64,000 nucleotides of DNA from Pseudomonas sp. Irchel s3h14 (GTDB lineage Bacteria > Pseudomonadota > Gammaproteobacteria > Pseudomonadales > Pseudomonadaceae), in assembly GCF_900187425.1 (NCBI RefSeq), contig NZ_FYDJ01000015.1:62001-126000 (forward strand), written 5' to 3'. A program made the position numbers and the translations under genes. Shown here one piece after another: positions 51,915-62,924 of the stretch. Within the stretch, counting starts at the first letter, position 1. The number at the start of each line of letters is the position of its first letter. The notes under the pieces were generated by a model. The model was not told where the DNA came from, ran no database searches, and saw only the letters and a program-made list of their open reading frames with translations.

Positions 51915-52994
51915 CTAAAGGGTCAGCAAGCGCTCCCCGAGGCGACCGCTGGCAGCCAGTTCGAGGAACTCATCGCCCATGCGACGGCTTTCATCCATCG
52001 TCGTGCGCCAGTATTTCTGCCGGCTCGGGGCATCGCCCATGAAGCGTTTGAAATCGTTGCGGTCCGGGAGTTTGCCGTAGGGCAGGCGCGCCAGGTAATC
52101 CTTCGACGGCGCCAGCAACAGGACATCCTGCAACCGCGCAGGACACGCGCGGCGCCACGGCAGGGTCTTGTCGAACCAGCCGGGAATGACCCGGTCGGTG
52201 AAATGCGGATAGAGCACGATGTCGTTGCCGCTGTAGGGCAGGTCGAGGTGATAGTCCAGCAGACCGCCATCGCGAAACGTCCCGGCACCGGCACCCGGCA
52301 GGTCACGCACGCCTTCCATCACCATCGGGATCGAGCCCGATGCGAGCAAGGCCTGGCGCAGGTTGCCGGCATTCAGCGCAACGAAGCGCGAGGGAAAATC
52401 GTTGAGTGCATTGAGCGGCGGTGCCAGGCGCGGATCGTGAATGATCAGCCGTTCGAAATGCCGCGACAGCCGCGCCCGGCCGCGCAGGTTGTCGGCGATC
52501 ACCGATGACAGGCCCAGCCCCAGTCGGCCGCGATGATCGTCCGCCAGCAGGCCGTGGCTTTTGACCACCATGATGTTCAGTCGGTAATGGGCGTTGTCCA
52601 GAATCGAGGCATCGCGGCCGTCGAGCAGGTCATCGAGCATGCGCCGGGAGCTCTGGCTGATCTGCGCCATGGTCACGCCCTTGGCGAAGTTCTGCTCGGT
52701 GTAGAGGTGACCGAGGCGGCGGATACCTTCGGCGGCATCCGGCAGACACGCGCTGGCGAAGCGCCAGGAACCCACCGACGCACCGATCAACGAGCGCTCC
52801 CGCGGCGCCGCTGGCAGCCATTCGCCGAACAACGCCAGGTCCAGACCTTGAATCCCCAACGCCTTGGGTCCACCGGCGGCACCCGGCAGTGTGCCGACAT
52901 CGGCGGCGCTCAAACCGTTTTCACGGATGCGCGCCAAGGCACGAGGGCCAGCCTTGAGCGTCAGCGAGGGGAACTTGATGTGGATAGCGGTCAT
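51915..52994 (-). CDS. Patatin-like phospholipase
   Basis: 359 residues from the ATG at 52994. The serine lipase motif Gly-X-Ser-X-Gly is LIGASVGSWRF (~64-74) and the Asp of the Ser-Asp dyad is in TFRDGGLLDYH (~237-247). The glycine-rich oxyanion region is PGAAGGPKALG. No signal peptide is visible, so it is probably cytosolic. Substrate unknown. Confidence 0.84.
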   Translation of the reverse strand: MTAIHIKFPSLTLKAGPRALARIRENGLSAADVGTLPGAAGGPKALGIQGLDLALFGEWLPAAPRERSLIGASVGSWRFASACLPDAAEGIRRLGHLYTEQNFAKGVTMAQISQSSRRMLDDLLDGRDASILDNAHYRLNIMVVKSHGLLADDHRGRLGLGLSSVIADNLRGRARLSRHFERLIIHDPRLAPPLNALNDFPSRFVALNAGNLRQALLASGSIPMVMEGVRDLPGAGAGTFRDGGLLDYHLDLPYSGNDIVLYPHFTDRVIPGWFDKTLPWRRACPARLQDVLLLAPSKDYLARLPYGKLPDRNDFKRFMGDAPSRQKYWRTTMDESRRMGDEFLELAASGRLGERLLTL

Positions 52995-53179
52995 ACCGGT
53001 CTCGAATGCAGGCAAGCGGGGGATTATAAACAGGTCAGGCAACGCCACCAGCCCACAGGTTTTGTGCAGGGCGGTGATGTCGCGTTGCCATCCTCAATGA
53101 TGGCAATTCAGTTTCAATTAAGTTCGCCCCGTTAAGGTGCACTCCGTAGGCAACGCATAAAAAAATACGGAGACACCCC

Positions 53180-53488
53180 ATGAAAACCTTCACTGCCCTG
53201 TTCACCGCGTCCATCATCGGCATGACCGCCAGCATCGCCCACGCTCGCGACCTCGGTCCAGACGAAGCCCTGAGACTGCGCGACGCTGGTACCATTGTGT
53301 CTTTCGAGAAGCTCAACGCTACCGCTCTGACCAAACACCCTGGTGCCACCATCACCGAAACCGAGCTGGAAGAAGAGTACGGCAAGTACATCTATCAGGT
53401 GGAATTGCGCGACCCTCAGGGCATTGAGTGGGACCTGGAATTGGACGCCGTCAGCGGGCAGGTTCTCAAGGATCATCAGGATACGTAA
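53180..53488 (+). CDS. Periplasmic PepSY-domain protein (first of pair)
   Basis: 102 residues with a Sec signal peptide (cleavage near AHARD, ~residue 23) and one PepSY-like domain, including YGKYIYQVELRDPQG and the C-terminal WDLELDAVSGQVLKD. PepSY domains bind or inhibit proteins at the cell surface. The next gene encodes a paralogue whose ATG overlaps the last base of this stop codon (TAATG), so both are coupled. Context with the two-component system matches my memory of the P. aeruginosa bqs/car region. Confidence 0.83.
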   Translation: MKTFTALFTASIIGMTASIAHARDLGPDEALRLRDAGTIVSFEKLNATALTKHPGATITETELEEEYGKYIYQVELRDPQGIEWDLELDAVSGQVLKDHQDT

Positions 53489-53811
53489 TGAAGGTGTTTT
53501 CTTTTTCACTGCGGTGCACGAGAGCTCGAATGGCTCTGGCGCTCCTGGCTTTTTGCTCGGTGGTCATGGCCCGCGACCTGGATCAGGACGAAGCCCTGCG
53601 CCTGCGTCAACAGGGCGTGATCCTGCCGCTGGAGCAGATGTTGCAGCAAGCGCTGGACCGCTACCCCGGGGCCAAATTGCTGGAAGCCGAGCTTGAAGAG
53701 AAACACGACGTCTACATTTATGAAGTCGAGTTGCTGACCGCCGAAGGCGTGGTCCGCGAACTGGACCTCGACGCCACCACCGGCCAGTTACTGAAAGACA
53801 AGGAAGATTGA
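53488..53811 (+). CDS. Periplasmic PepSY-domain protein (second of pair)
   Basis: 107 residues with a signal peptide (ends near VVMARDLDQDEA) and a PepSY domain (LLEAELEEKHDVYIYEVELLTAEGVVRELDLDATTGQLLKD). It is similar to the preceding protein along its length, so the pair arose by duplication. Three bases separate its stop from the response regulator start, giving a four-gene operon of PepSY-PepSY-regulator-kinase. The PepSY proteins may tune the sensor's periplasmic domain. Confidence 0.83.
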   Translation: MKVFSFSLRCTRARMALALLAFCSVVMARDLDQDEALRLRQQGVILPLEQMLQQALDRYPGAKLLEAELEEKHDVYIYEVELLTAEGVVRELDLDATTGQLLKDKED

Positions 53812-53814
53812 TCG

Positions 53815-54483
53815 ATGCGTTTGCTTCTGGTGGAAGACCATGTGCCGCTGGCCGACGAACTGATGGCCGGCCTCAACCGTCAGGGTTACGCCGTGGATTG
53901 GCTGGCCGACGGTCGCGACGCGGTGTATCAGGGCAGCAGCGAGCCTTATGACCTGATCATCCTCGACCTCGGCCTGCCGGGTTTGCCAGGGCTCGAGGTG
54001 CTGACGCAATGGCGGACCGCTGGCCTGTCGACGCCAGTGCTGATCCTCACCGCCCGTGATTCCTGGGCCGAACGGATCGAAGGTCTCAAGGCCGGCGCTG
54101 ACGACTACCTGACCAAACCCTTCCACCCCGAAGAGCTGCACTTGCGCGTCCAGGCGCTGTTGCGCCGTTCCCATGGGCATGCCAACCAGCCGACGCTCAA
54201 GTCTGCCGGACTGCACCTGGACGAAGGCCGTCAGTGCGTGACCCGTGACGGCGCTGACATCCAGCTCACCGCCGCTGAATTCCGCCTGCTGCGTTATTTC
54301 ATGCTGCACCCCGAGCAGATTCTTTCCAAAAGCCACCTCGCCGAACACCTCTACGACGGTGAAACCGAGCGCGATTCCAACGTGCTCGAAGTCCACGTCA
54401 ACCACCTGCGGCGCAAACTAGGGCGCAGCGTCATCGAAACCCGTCGCGGCCAGGGTTACCTGTTCGGCGGGCAAGCCCAGTGA
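53815..54483 (+). CDS. OmpR-family response regulator (PmrA/BqsR-like)
   Basis: 222 residues: a receiver domain with acidic pocket VEDH, phosphoacceptor Asp51 in [11 protein letters not shown] and Lys in DDYLTKPF, then a winged helix (~125-220) with the [17 protein letters not shown]...[46 protein letters not shown] pattern. The kinase start (GTG) overlaps its stop, showing coupling. Synteny with small PepSY genes and a TlpQ-like receptor suggests the BqsR/CarR group; function is inferred. Confidence 0.88.
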   Translation: MRLLLVEDHVPLADELMAGLNRQGYAVDWLADGRDAVYQGSSEPYDLIILDLGLPGLPGLEVLTQWRTAGLSTPVLILTARDSWAERIEGLKAGADDYLTKPFHPEELHLRVQALLRRSHGHANQPTLKSAGLHLDEGRQCVTRDGADIQLTAAEFRLLRYFMLHPEQILSKSHLAEHLYDGETERDSNVLEVHVNHLRRKLGRSVIETRRGQGYLFGGQAQ

Positions 54484-55793
54484 GGTCGATCCAGCGCCGC
54501 TTGAGCCTGGGTTTGATCAGCGTGATGGTGATCGTCGGCCTGGTGCTGGCGCAGACCAGCCTGTGGCTGTTCGAAATGGGTTTGCAGCGCTACCTCGAAG
54601 CCGGGCTGCGCAACGACAGCGAAAACCTGCTGGTGGCGCTGGTGCGTGGGCCGCAGGGTTTGCAGCTGGATGAGCGACACCTGTCGCCGGCCTATCAGCG
54701 ACCGTTTTCCGGGCATTACTTCCGCATCGATTTTGCCGACAGCCATTGGCGCTCCCGTTCGCTATGGGATCAGGAACTGCCGCGCCTCGACCATGCCGGC
54801 CTGCACAGCAACCTGCAATTGGGGCCGGAAGGCCAGCAATTGCTGGTGCTGCGTTCGGACTATCGGCGCTTGGGCCAATCGATTTCCATCAGCGTGGCCC
54901 AGGATTACACGCCGGTGCGCGAGAGTTTCCTGCGTATGCAACAGGTTGGTCTCGGCCTGGGATTGGCGGGGTTGCTGCTGATTCTGCTGCTGCAACGCAT
55001 CACCGTGCGCCGCGCCTTGCGCCCGCTGGAAAAAGCGCGTGAGCAGATCGCCCAGTTGCAGCAAGGCCAGCGCTCGCAACTCGATGATCAGGTGCCGGTC
55101 GAGCTTGAACCGCTGGTGGCGCAGATCAACCATTTGCTCGCTCACACCGAAGACAGCCTCAAGCGCTCGCGCAATGCGCTGGGCAACCTCGGCCACGCCT
55201 TGAAAACCCCGCTGGCGGTGTTGTTGAGCCTGGCCTCAAGCGAGAAGCTCGATGCGCATCCAGAACTGCGCAAGGTGATTAAGGCGCAGCTGGAACAGGT
55301 CCAGCAGCGACTCAATCGCGAACTCAATCGCGCACGGTTATCCGGCGATGCGTTGCCGGGGGCGCTGTTTGATTGCGATGCCGAATTGCCTGGGTTACTG
55401 GCGACGTTGAACATGATTCATGGTGAGCATCTTGACCTCAGCTATGTGGCGCCGAAGGGATTGCAACTGCCATGGGATCGCGAGGACTTGCTCGAACTGC
55501 TCGGTAACCTGCTGGACAACGCCTGCAAATGGGCGGACGCCGAGGTTCGGTTGAACGTGGTCGAGACGGTAGAAGGGTTTGAGTTAAGCGTGGAAGACGA
55601 TGGGCCGGGGATTCCCGAAGACCAGCGCGATCAGGTGTTCAGCCGGGGGACCAGGCTTGATGAACAGACGGATGGGCATGGGTTGGGATTGGGGATCGTG
55701 CGGGACATCGTCGATACGTGGGGCGGGGTGTTGCGGTTGGAGGAGAGCGAGTGGGGCGGGTTGAAGGTTGTAATCGAATTACCCAAACGCTGA
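54480..55793 (+). CDS. Sensor histidine kinase (PhoQ/BqsS-like)
   Basis: 437 residues from GTG 54480. TM1 spans ~9-30, a periplasmic domain ~31-155, TM2 ~157-177, then HAMP, a HisKA with the H-box [16 protein letters not shown] (~237-252) and a HATPase with N box [13 protein letters not shown] and G boxes DDGPGIP and HGLGLGIV. The periplasmic domain contains no RExxE motif, which I recall being proposed for Fe(II) sensing by P. aeruginosa BqsS. The nearest sequence is PVRESFLRM. The signal is therefore open (metal ion, cation stress or other). It is the last gene of the PepSY operon, followed by a family B repeat. Confidence 0.86.
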   Translation: MRSIQRRLSLGLISVMVIVGLVLAQTSLWLFEMGLQRYLEAGLRNDSENLLVALVRGPQGLQLDERHLSPAYQRPFSGHYFRIDFADSHWRSRSLWDQELPRLDHAGLHSNLQLGPEGQQLLVLRSDYRRLGQSISISVAQDYTPVRESFLRMQQVGLGLGLAGLLLILLLQRITVRRALRPLEKAREQIAQLQQGQRSQLDDQVPVELEPLVAQINHLLAHTEDSLKRSRNALGNLGHALKTPLAVLLSLASSEKLDAHPELRKVIKAQLEQVQQRLNRELNRARLSGDALPGALFDCDAELPGLLATLNMIHGEHLDLSYVAPKGLQLPWDREDLLELLGNLLDNACKWADAEVRLNVVETVEGFELSVEDDGPGIPEDQRDQVFSRGTRLDEQTDGHGLGLGIVRDIVDTWGGVLRLEESEWGGLKVVIELPKR

Positions 55794-55804
55794 TCTCTCC
55801 CTAC

Positions 55805-55917
55805 TGATCGTTCCCACGCTCCGCGTGGGAATGCATCCCGTGACGCTCTGCGTCACATCCCAAAGCGGAACGCGGAGCGTCCCTGGCGGCATTCCCACGC
55901 GGAGCGTGGGAACGATC
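55805..55917. repeat. Palindromic repeat, family B
   Basis: Copy between the convergent kinase and chemoreceptor genes; its centre differs from the other B copies (gtgacgctctgcgtcac loop), as does the 59778 copy. Confidence 0.88.
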
Positions 55918-55926
55918 GGCGTCCGG

Positions 55927-58074
55927 TTAAACGCGAAACTGATCCATCAAACTCTGCTGCTGATTCGCCAGGCTATTGAGCGACTGACTCACCCTCGCCG
56001 ACTCATTCGCTTGCCCTGACAACGACTCCGTCACATCCCGAATCGTCGCCACGTTGTTGTTGATCTCCTCGGCCACGGCGCTTTGCTCTTCCGCGGCACT
56101 GGCGATCTGCAGGTTCATGTCGCTGATCACCGTCACAGCCTCACCAATCTGCCGCAGCGCCGTCACCGCCTGACCCACCTGTTCGACGCTGCCCTGAGCC
56201 TGACGATGGCTGTTGTTCATCGAACCAACCACGTCCTGAGTGCCACTCTGCAATTGCTCGATCACCAGGCGGGTTTCTTCGACAGACTCCTGGGTCCGGC
56301 GTGCCAGGTTGCGCACTTCATCGGCTACCACGGCAAAACCGCGTCCGGCTTCACCGGCACGAGCGGCCTCGATGGCGGCGTTGAGCGCCAGCAGGTTGGT
56401 CTGTTCGGCGATGGCTCGAATCACTTCCAGCACCGAACCGATCTTCTCGCTGTTGGCCGCCAGGCCTTCGACTTGGACCATCGCCGCGCTCATGTCAGCG
56501 GCGAGGTTGTCGATGCTGGTGGTGGTGCGGTCGATCACGGTCAAACCGCGGCGGGTGGCCTGGTCCGCATCCCGCGCTGCCTGTGCCGCTTGCGCTGCAC
56601 TGCGGGCAACGTCCTGGGCGGTGGCGCTCATTTCGTGGGAAGCGGTAGCGACCTGATCCACCTGACGGTATTGCTGCTCCATGCCGGCGCTGGTCTGCGT
56701 GGCGATGGCGGACGACTGATCCGCCGTGCTGCGCGCGTCCTGCACCGAGCGTTTGACCTCGGCGATGATCGGTTGCAGCTTGTCGAGGAAGCGGTTGAAC
56801 CAACCGGCCAACTGGCCGAGTTCGTCCTGCTTGTCGTAGGCCAGGCGGCGGGTCAGATCGCCTTCGCCGCTGGCAATGCCTTCGAGCATGTGCGCCACAC
56901 CCAGGATCGGCCTGGTCACGCTGCGGGCCATCAGCCACACCAGCAACAGGCCAATCAACGCGGCCAGCACACCCAGGCCGAGTTCGACCAGGGTACCGGC
57001 GGTGTTGCTTTCATCGAGTTGTTTTTTCAGCGCTTCAGCGGGGCCGACCAGGACTTTCTCCGGTACCTCGAGCAACACGCCCCAGGACTTGCCGCCGGGA
57101 ATCGGCTGGAACGGCGACAGCACTTTGAGCTGTTGATTGTTGTGCAGGCTTTCGGTCTTGCTGCTGGTTGCGAGCATGCGGATCAGCTCGGCACCGTTGG
57201 TCTTGTCCACGGTGTCCAGGCGCTGGCTGAGCTTGCTGGCGTCCGGGCTGTAACCGGCCAGCAAACCGACCGGGCTGATGATGCTGACGTTGGTCTGGCC
57301 GTCATAGAGCTTCTTGCTCGCACCCTGGCTGACGGCTTGCAGGCTATTGAGGTTGATGTCCACCGACAGCGAAGCAATGACTTTACCGTTGACCATCAGC
57401 GGGAAAACTATGCTGGTCATCAGCACGTTCTGGCCATCGATCACATAGAAGTAGGGTTCGATCACGCAGGGCTTGAGGGTCGTGCGCGGGCAGGTGAACC
57501 AGGCGTTGGCCGGTTCGCCGCTAGGGCCAGTGCTGGTGTCGGCCATGTCGCTTTCCGGTAGCGCCATCGACGTCACCTTGCCCGGAGTCGGCTGCGACCA
57601 ATAGAGCGCGAAACGGCCCTTGTCGTTGCTGCCCAACTCGGCCTGGCCGGCGAACAGATCGTCCTTGCCGTCCAGCGCGTTGGCTTCGAACACCAGCGAC
57701 AGGCCGAGCAGTTCCGGGTTGGCTTGCAGGGCCGATTTGACCTGACGCGTCAGGTCTTCACGCAGGTCAAAGGCATCGAGAAAGCGCTTCTCGGCCTGGT
57801 CGCGCAGGAACAGCACCTGACGCGAAAAGCCGTGGCCATATTGATAGGCGTCCATGAACTGCTGGCGAATCCCCAGCGCCTGGTTTTCACCCTGGGATTC
57901 GATCCGGGCCTGGGCCGCTTCGGTGAGCATCTCCATGCTGGATGCTTTCACCATCTCGGAGCTGTGCTCCATGCGATACAGCGAAAGACCCACCAGCAGG
58001 GTCACGATGCCGGCCAGGCACAGCCCGGCCAGCAGGGTGATTTTCCATTGAATGGAAAGTTGTCTGAGCGACAT
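55927..58074 (-). CDS. Methyl-accepting chemotaxis protein, dCache type (TlpQ-like)
   Basis: 715-residue chemoreceptor from the ATG at 58074. TM1 lies at ~11-31, a large double-Cache periplasmic domain at ~40-375 ([41 protein letters not shown]) and TM2 at ~388-408. HAMP follows, then the signalling domain with the conserved hairpin tip [20 protein letters not shown]. There is no C-terminal pentapeptide. The position, facing a kinase and followed by an NhaC-type transporter and a second chemoreceptor, matches P. aeruginosa tlpQ (PA2654, polyamine/histamine chemotaxis) as I recall it. Ligand not proven. Confidence 0.86.
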   Translation of the reverse strand: MSLRQLSIQWKITLLAGLCLAGIVTLLVGLSLYRMEHSSEMVKASSMEMLTEAAQARIESQGENQALGIRQQFMDAYQYGHGFSRQVLFLRDQAEKRFLDAFDLREDLTRQVKSALQANPELLGLSLVFEANALDGKDDLFAGQAELGSNDKGRFALYWSQPTPGKVTSMALPESDMADTSTGPSGEPANAWFTCPRTTLKPCVIEPYFYVIDGQNVLMTSIVFPLMVNGKVIASLSVDINLNSLQAVSQGASKKLYDGQTNVSIISPVGLLAGYSPDASKLSQRLDTVDKTNGAELIRMLATSSKTESLHNNQQLKVLSPFQPIPGGKSWGVLLEVPEKVLVGPAEALKKQLDESNTAGTLVELGLGVLAALIGLLLVWLMARSVTRPILGVAHMLEGIASGEGDLTRRLAYDKQDELGQLAGWFNRFLDKLQPIIAEVKRSVQDARSTADQSSAIATQTSAGMEQQYRQVDQVATASHEMSATAQDVARSAAQAAQAARDADQATRRGLTVIDRTTTSIDNLAADMSAAMVQVEGLAANSEKIGSVLEVIRAIAEQTNLLALNAAIEAARAGEAGRGFAVVADEVRNLARRTQESVEETRLVIEQLQSGTQDVVGSMNNSHRQAQGSVEQVGQAVTALRQIGEAVTVISDMNLQIASAAEEQSAVAEEINNNVATIRDVTESLSGQANESARVSQSLNSLANQQQSLMDQFRV

Positions 58075-58174
58075 GGAGACGTCCTTTATTCGATAAATAT
58101 CTGAGACTTTGCACTGTAACGGCCGCGATTCGGCTTTCTTTATGCGCTCAATTAAATAAGCCATCACACGAAAC

Positions 58175-58308
58175 CTGTAGCAGCTGGCGCAGCCTGCGTT
58201 CGACTGCGCAGCAGTCGTAATCCAGCTGGCGCGGTGTATCTGGATGAACGTGCAAGCAGGTTTTACGACTGCTGCGCAGCCGAACGCAGGCTTCGCCAGC
58301 TGCTACGG
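58175..58308. repeat. Palindromic repeat, family C
   Basis: Arms gtagcagctggcgcagcctg.. and ..cttcgccagctgctac form a long inverted pair; the element fills about a third of the 368-bp gap between the divergent chemoreceptor and transporter genes. The rest of the gap shows no gene. Confidence 0.88.
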
Positions 58309-58442
58309 GGGCGGTGTTCGCTTTGACAAGGCGTGGATGCTGCGGCACAGTGCGCGCCCTCTAATAAAACCCTCTCATTTAATCCGCTGGTGGCTCTTTG
58401 CAGGCTGCCGGCCGGACTCTTTCCGTTTGCCTTGAGGTAACG

Positions 58443-59762
58443 ATGATTAATGCTGTAATTGCCGCGGTCGGCGTCATGCTGATCCTCAGCCTGTCCCGCG
58501 TGCACGTAGTGATCGCGCTGATCGTGGGCGCCCTGGTGGGTGGTTTGACCGGTGGCCTGGGCATCGACGCGACTCTCAAAGCCTTCAACAGCGGCCTCGG
58601 TGGTGGCGCGACGGTCGCGTTGTCCTACGCATTGCTCGGCGCTTTCGCCGTGGCCATTGCCAAGTCCGGCCTGGCACACGCCCTGGCCGACAAAGCCTTG
58701 CTGATGGTCGACCGCCAGCACGCCAGCGGTGGCCGTCAGGTCAAATGGTTGTTGATCGGTTTGCTGTGGGTGGTGGCCATCGCTTCGCAGAACATTCTGC
58801 CGATACATATCGCCTTTATTCCGCTGCTGGTGCCGCCGCTTTTATATGTGCTGACCAAGCTGCAACTGGACCGCCGACTGATTGCCTGCGTCATGACCTT
58901 CGGCCTGATTACGCCGTACATGTTCTTGCCCGTGGGCTTCGGCAACATCTTCCTTAATGAAATCCTGCTGGCCAACGTCGCCCGTAGCGGTGTGGACATC
59001 AGCGGCATCAACGTCACCCATGCCATGGGGATTCCGGCATTGGGCATGGTCGTCGGGCTCGCGGCAGCGTTTGTCAGCTATCGCAAGAAGCGCGTCTACG
59101 ATCTGGAAAAGATCGAGCAAGTCGAACAGGTCGCGGTGCAGTACAACCCACTGAGCCTGATAGTCGCCGGTCTGGCCATCGCGGTGGCGTTCATCATTCA
59201 GCTGTTGCTGGACTCGATGATCATAGGTGCGCTGGCAGGCTTTCTGATTTTTTCGGTGTCGGGGATCGTGAAGTGGCGTGAAACCGACGATCTGTTCACC
59301 GAAGGCATGAAAATGATGGCGATGATCGGCTTCATCATGATCGCTGCCTCAGGTTTCGCCGAAGTGATGAAAGCCACCGGTCAGGTGCAGACACTGGTCG
59401 AAACCTCGGCCTCGTGGATCGGCCACAGCAAAGGCATTGGCGCGTTGCTGATGTTGCTGGTCGGACTGTTGGTGACCATGGGCATCGGTTCGTCGTTTTC
59501 CACAGTGCCGATCCTGGCAGCGATTTTTGTGCCGTTGTGCGTACAGTTGGGTTTCAGCCCGATCGCGATCGTTTGCATCGTCGGTACTGCCGGTGCGCTG
59601 GGCGATGCCGGTTCACCGGCGTCGGACTCGACCCTCGGCCCGACCTCGGGCCTGAACATCGATGGCCAGCATCACCACATCTGGGACACCGTGGTCCCGA
59701 CCTTCCTGCACTACAACCTCCCGCTGCTGGCGTTCGGCTGGGTGGCGGCGATGGTCCTCTAA
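58443..59762 (+). CDS. NhaC-type Na+/H+ antiporter-family or solute transporter
   Basis: 439 residues from the ATG at 58443, with about twelve membrane helices. The family signature is visible in NGLGGGAT-like [23 protein letters not shown] and in the C-terminal [39 protein letters not shown], which matches the histidine/amino-acid NhaC group in several proteobacteria. It sits between two chemoreceptors, so a shared chemoattractant (amino acid or organic acid) is possible but not shown. Synteny corresponds to PA2653 as recalled. Confidence 0.84.
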   Translation: MINAVIAAVGVMLILSLSRVHVVIALIVGALVGGLTGGLGIDATLKAFNSGLGGGATVALSYALLGAFAVAIAKSGLAHALADKALLMVDRQHASGGRQVKWLLIGLLWVVAIASQNILPIHIAFIPLLVPPLLYVLTKLQLDRRLIACVMTFGLITPYMFLPVGFGNIFLNEILLANVARSGVDISGINVTHAMGIPALGMVVGLAAAFVSYRKKRVYDLEKIEQVEQVAVQYNPLSLIVAGLAIAVAFIIQLLLDSMIIGALAGFLIFSVSGIVKWRETDDLFTEGMKMMAMIGFIMIAASGFAEVMKATGQVQTLVETSASWIGHSKGIGALLMLLVGLLVTMGIGSSFSTVPILAAIFVPLCVQLGFSPIAIVCIVGTAGALGDAGSPASDSTLGPTSGLNIDGQHHHIWDTVVPTFLHYNLPLLAFGWVAAMVL

Positions 59763-59777
59763 GCCGCCACCTATGAC

Positions 59778-59887
59778 TGATCGTTCCCACGCTCCGCGTG
59801 GGAATGCCTCCTGTGACGCTCTGCGTCACGCTATTGGGACGCGGAGCGTCCCCGGCTGCATTCCCACGCAGAGCGTGGGAACGATCA
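59778..59887. repeat. Palindromic repeat, family B
   Basis: Copy between the transporter and the next chemoreceptor gene, with the gtgacgctctgcgtcac centre. Confidence 0.88.
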
Positions 59888-59968
59888 ACACCAAGTGCAT
59901 TCAACTTTTGATCCAGCGTGCCGTTAAAGCCTTTAACCACGCCAATAAAATCAAAAGAGTGAACCGTC

Positions 59969-61651
59969 ATGCGCATGAGCCTGAAGGCTAAAGTCCTGTC
60001 CCTTGCCGTCCTCCCGGTGTTGCTCTTTGCGCTGGTCATCAGCCTGACCACGTTGTTCATTCTGCAGGAGCAGGCCCGCAAGGAAGTCGAGGAAACTCGC
60101 CAGCGCCTGCTCAGCGATGCCAAGGCAACGCTGCAAAGCTACGTCGCCGTGGCCATGACCACGATCAAACCGCTCTACGACGCGGCCGCTCCCGGTGATG
60201 ACGCGGCGCGGGCCCAGGTGGTCAAGTTGCTGTCGAGCATCACCTACGGCAAGGACGGCTACTTCTTCGGCTACGACTCCAACACCGTGCGCCTGTTCAA
60301 GGCCAACAGCCCCGAAGGCGTGGGCCAGAGCTTCAAGGACAACCGCGATCCGAACGGCGTCTACGTCAACCGCGACCTGGTGAAAGTCGCCAAGGACGGG
60401 ACCCACTATCTGCAATACAGCTCGACGCTACCCGGCAACACCAAGGTGCTGGTGCCCAAACTCGGCTACACCGAATACCTGCCGAAGTGGGACATGGCGG
60501 TCGGTACCTCGGTGAACCTTGACGGCATCGAAGCCCAAGTGGCACTGGTCGAAATCAAGGTCCAGGAGCGCATGCAAGGCGTGGTGCTGAGCATCGTCGG
60601 GATTGCCGCGGTGGTGCTGTTGGTGATTGCCGTCGCCGGGATGCTGCTGGCCAACACCATCCTGCGTCCGCTGAACCTGATGAAAGCCAACCTCGATGAC
60701 ATCGCGGCGGGCGAGGGCGACCTGACGCGTCGCCTGACCATCACCAGCCAGGACGAACTCGGCGAACTGGCCGGTTCGTTCAACCGCTTCGTCGACAAGA
60801 TCCACGGCCTGGTGCGCCAGATCACCGAAATGACCTCGCAACTGACCGGGCTGGTGAATCAGGTCTCCGATCAGGCCCAGCGCTCGGATCAGGCCATGGA
60901 GCGTCAGCGTCACGAAACTGATCAGGTCGCCACGGCGATCAACCAAATGTCCGCCGCCGCTCAGGAAGTGGCGAAAAGTGCGCAAAACGCCGCCGTGGCT
61001 GCCCAGCAGACCGACGAAGAAGGCCAGGCTGCCAAGCGTGTGGTGGCCGGCAGCATCGTGAAGATTCATGCGTTGGTGGACGACATTCGCAGCAGCGGCG
61101 TGTCTCTCGACAGCCTGCAAAAAGACGTGTCGTCGATTGTCAGCGTGCTCGGCGTGATCCGTTCGATTGCCGAGCAAACCAACCTGCTGGCGCTCAATGC
61201 CGCCATCGAAGCCGCCCGCGCCGGTGAAGCCGGTCGTGGTTTTGCTGTGGTGGCCGACGAGGTTCGCGCGCTGGCCAGTCGCACGCAAATCAGCACCCAG
61301 GAAATCCAGGGCATGATCGATCGCTTGCAGGCCGGCACTCAGTCGGCGGTGGAAGCGATGCGCCGTTCCAGCGAGGCCGGCGACGGCACGTCGGCTCAGG
61401 CTAACGAGGCCGGCGCTTCGCTCGATACCATGGCCCAACTGATCGGCACCATCAACTCGATGAACGCGCAGATCGCCAGCGCCGCCGAAGAGCAGACCGC
61501 CGTGGCCGAAGAGATCAACCGCAGCGTGCATCAGATCGCCGTGGCCGTGGACAGCGTTGCCGACGAAACCCAACTCGGTGCGCAGACTTCCCGCAGCCTC
61601 GCCGACCTCGGTCATCGTCTGGGCAAACTAGTCGGTCAGTTCCGAATCTGA
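59969..61651 (+). CDS. Methyl-accepting chemotaxis protein, sCache_2 type (CtpM-like)
   Basis: 560-residue chemoreceptor. TM1 lies at ~10-32, a single Cache (sCache_2) domain at ~35-190 with the family sequence [29 protein letters not shown] and [17 protein letters not shown]2 at ~208-230, then HAMP and the signalling domain ([20 protein letters not shown]). Location next to the NhaC-type transporter mirrors PA2652 (ctpM, malate chemotaxis), and sCache_2 domains often bind C2-C4 organic acids. A second ATG six bases on is an alternative start. Confidence 0.85.
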   Translation: MRMSLKAKVLSLAVLPVLLFALVISLTTLFILQEQARKEVEETRQRLLSDAKATLQSYVAVAMTTIKPLYDAAAPGDDAARAQVVKLLSSITYGKDGYFFGYDSNTVRLFKANSPEGVGQSFKDNRDPNGVYVNRDLVKVAKDGTHYLQYSSTLPGNTKVLVPKLGYTEYLPKWDMAVGTSVNLDGIEAQVALVEIKVQERMQGVVLSIVGIAAVVLLVIAVAGMLLANTILRPLNLMKANLDDIAAGEGDLTRRLTITSQDELGELAGSFNRFVDKIHGLVRQITEMTSQLTGLVNQVSDQAQRSDQAMERQRHETDQVATAINQMSAAAQEVAKSAQNAAVAAQQTDEEGQAAKRVVAGSIVKIHALVDDIRSSGVSLDSLQKDVSSIVSVLGVIRSIAEQTNLLALNAAIEAARAGEAGRGFAVVADEVRALASRTQISTQEIQGMIDRLQAGTQSAVEAMRRSSEAGDGTSAQANEAGASLDTMAQLIGTINSMNAQIASAAEEQTAVAEEINRSVHQIAVAVDSVADETQLGAQTSRSLADLGHRLGKLVGQFRI

Positions 61652-61665
61652 CACCACCCAAAAAC

Positions 61666-61733
61666 TGTAGGAGCACGGCTTGCCGGCGATGGCGATCTCA
61701 AGAACGCCATCGCGAGCAAGCTCAGCTCCTACA
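61666..61733. repeat. Palindromic REP-type repeat, family A
   Basis: Short mixed pair: one arm is the CACGGCTTGCCGGCGATGGC form as at 873, the other the AGCAAGCTCAGCTCC form as at 2722. Confidence 0.84.
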
Positions 61734-61744
61734 AGGGCGGGTGG

Positions 61745-62680
61745 CTACGGTCTGTCCCAGTAGGGCACCGCGCCAAAACACTCGACATAGAAATCAATCA
61801 CTGTCCGCACCTTCACCGACAACCGCCGGCTCCCAGGCCACAGCACCGCAATCTGCTGCGGCTCAAGGCTGTTGGACACCTGATACGCCCCCAGCACCGG
61901 CACCAGAGTGCCGTTGCGCACCGCCTCACCAATCAGCCACGACGGAAACATCACCAGCCCCAAGCCTTGTTCGGCGGCTTGGGTCAGGGTGTCGGCGTGG
62001 TTGCCGGTGATTGGCCCCTTCACCGACCAGGGCGTCCAGTCCTGCTGATCCTTGCGAAAAAACCAGCGTTGCTGACCGGTCACGCCCTTGTAGGCCAGGC
62101 ACTGATGCGCGGCCAGTTCTTCGGGATGTTGCGGCGTGCCGTGACGTTCCAGATAGGCCGGGCTCGCGGCGACTTGAAAACGATGGGGCGCCAGAATCCG
62201 CGCCTGCATGCTCGAATCGTGCAGCGGGCCGATGCGAAACAGCAGGTCGGCGCCTTCCTGTAGCGGGTCGACGTAGCTGTCGGTCTGCTGGATATCCAGT
62301 TGCAGTTTCGGGTAACGCTCGCAGAGCTGCCCCAGCCACGGCGTCAGGTGCCGCTGACCGAACACCACGGGCGCATTGATCCGCACCAGTCCGCTCGGTT
62401 CGCTTTGCTGTTCCTGCAAGGCCTGTTCGGCCTCTTCGAGTTGCACCAGCACCAACCGCGCATGATGACCGAGCATGCGCCCGGCTTCGGTGGGCGAGAC
62501 GGCGCGGGTGTGGCGGTAGAGCAATTGCTGGCTCAGGGCTTGTTCCATCAATTGGATCTGCCGCGAAATCGAAGAGGGTGCCAGGCCCTCGCGGCGGGCG
62601 ACTTCGGAAAAACTGCCGTGATCCAGCACCGCTACAAACAGCCGAAGTGCCTTGAAACCCAGTTCGTTGAGGCCATGCAT
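61745..62680 (-). CDS. LysR-family transcriptional regulator
   Basis: 311 residues: N-terminal winged HTH (FKALRLFVAVLDHGSFSEVARREGLAPSSISRQIQLMEQ, ~8-45) and a substrate-binding domain of the CrgA-like group (~95-295). It is divergent from the YdcZ pair with a 245-bp gap largely filled by a repeat, so it may control those transporters. Effector unknown. Confidence 0.86.
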   Translation of the reverse strand: MHGLNELGFKALRLFVAVLDHGSFSEVARREGLAPSSISRQIQLMEQALSQQLLYRHTRAVSPTEAGRMLGHHARLVLVQLEEAEQALQEQQSEPSGLVRINAPVVFGQRHLTPWLGQLCERYPKLQLDIQQTDSYVDPLQEGADLLFRIGPLHDSSMQARILAPHRFQVAASPAYLERHGTPQHPEELAAHQCLAYKGVTGQQRWFFRKDQQDWTPWSVKGPITGNHADTLTQAAEQGLGLVMFPSWLIGEAVRNGTLVPVLGAYQVSNSLEPQQIAVLWPGSRRLSVKVRTVIDFYVECFGAVPYWDRP

Positions 62681-62776
62681 GACGAATCCTGCTGTGCGAG
62701 TTGCGCAAAAGTGTTGTCAGGATGCTCTCATTTATCGCAAAGGATCGCCAGCCGATAATGCGCGCCACCAACATCC

Positions 62777-62885
62777 CTTGTAGGAGCAGAGCTTGCTCCG
62801 GGCGGCGTTCCGACGAAGGCGGCGTGCCAGTCGACATCTTCGGTGTCTGACACAACGTCTTCGCGAGCAAGCTCTGCTCCTACAG
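62777..62885. repeat. Palindromic REP-type repeat, family A, degenerate centre
   Basis: ttgtaggagcagagcttgct and its inverted partner, 109 bp, with a longer centre; in the LysR-ydcZ intergenic region. Confidence 0.83.
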
Positions 62886-62924
62886 GGGCCCGTGTTTTAT
62901 CTGATAACTGGTAGGTGTCCCTTA

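Noticed and set aside
8402-59887. Family B repeats as insertion-sequence ends or CRISPR units
   Set aside because: They are isolated single palindromes in separate intergenic gaps, with no transposase, direct target duplications or regular spacers.
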